NCBI GenBank assembly: GCA_028622995.1
Contig: JAJQJQ010000013.1
Span: 868,001-932,000, forward strand
Source of the DNA: Panagrolaimus kolymaensis
Lineage: Eukaryota > Nematoda > Chromadorea > Rhabditida > Panagrolaimidae
DNA: 64,000 nucleotides
Direction: 5' to 3'
A model generated the notes under the pieces. It was not told where the DNA came from. It did no database searches and saw only the letters and a list, made by a program, of their open reading frames with translations. Shown in pieces: positions 63,639-64,000 of the stretch (its first letter is position 1; each line of letters opens with the position of its first letter). A program made the translations under genes and the position numbers.

Positions 63639-64000
63639 AAAGAAAGAAAAATTATTTTGTAAAATCTATTATTATGTTTTTTGTATGTTTTTTACGAGTC
63701 TCTCTTGTCAAAAAATGTTTGTGTGTGTTTAATTAATTTTCTTTGTTCATATATAAATATTCATTATCTTGTCTGGTTATTGTTGTTGTTTCACCATGTT
63801 TATGTACTTCCTTTTCCAACTTTTGACATACATTCATTCGATCCCCAAAAAAACAAAACAAAAAAATCTTACAAAGTTATTCCCAATTCGATGTCAATTA
63901 TTCCTTCTGTTTTTTGGTATTTTGGTTAAAGTTTTTATTATCGGGTTACACTTTCAGAAACTCTATTAACTATCGTTGTTGTTATTGTTTCTTCAAAAAA
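63639..64000. other. 3' flank of GOLPH3
   Basis: T-rich 3' UTR/intergenic DNA to the window edge; nothing else recognised. Confidence 0.5.

Overview
This window is nematode-like genomic DNA. It is very AT-rich, and nearly every gene is broken by short introns, many of them 45-60 nt, that end in TTTTAG or TTTCAG. Intergenic stretches are full of A and T homopolymers. Gene content fits a nematode: an octopamine-type receptor, a short anillin with a divergent AHD/PH half, and a NIDO-AMOP-VWD-Sushi membrane protein. The species cannot be fixed from sequence alone. All exon models below were made by reading splice sites and checking that reading phases join; none has transcript support here.

Layout, left to right. 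1-3059 (+): the 3' end of one gene and a complete second gene that resemble two uncharacterised metazoan proteins of probable mobile-element origin. 3916-14531 (+): SLC66A2 (PQLC1), with two possible first exons and a 4.6 kb intron that holds a complete biogenic-amine GPCR on the minus strand (6586-9728). 15104-17372 (+): a short anillin. 17373-23460: a decayed region, with coding-like scraps, a 61-bp-period duplication and a broken Myb-repeat gene (SNAPC4-like, minus). That gene is interrupted by a 431-bp hAT-type MITE with perfect 11-bp terminal repeats and an 8-bp target duplication.

24582-26925 (-): secreted M14A zinc carboxypeptidase. 28072-35051 (-): NIDO-AMOP-VWD-Sushi type I membrane protein, 18 exons. 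35997-37210 (-) and 37500-38133 (+): a ZDHHC5/8-like palmitoyltransferase and a BTB protein sharing a 289-bp divergent promoter. 38885-43679 (-): a polymerase theta with an intact A-family polymerase and a helicase-like half that has lost its ATPase motifs. 44780-47275 (-): ADP-dependent glucokinase.

49636-52266 (+): CCDC86 (Cgr1) followed 117 bp later by ATG4, an operon-like pair. 52932-53692 (-): an unrecognised three-span membrane protein. 54523-54804 (-): a secreted histidine-rich peptide. 55909-57014 (-): peroxisomal ACOT8-like thioesterase ending in SKL. 57797-58165 (-): a small gene remnant with in-frame stops. 61951-63638 (+): GOLPH3.

Most genes are unrelated housekeeping functions (Golgi/PI4P trafficking, autophagy, rRNA processing, DNA end joining, lipid and sugar metabolism). 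The CCDC86-ATG4 pair and the 1-3059 pair are the only neighbours whose spacing suggests shared expression or origin. The most unusual items are the pseudo-helicase POLQ, the hAT MITE inside a decaying gene, the nested receptor, and the two-gene mobile-element-like module.
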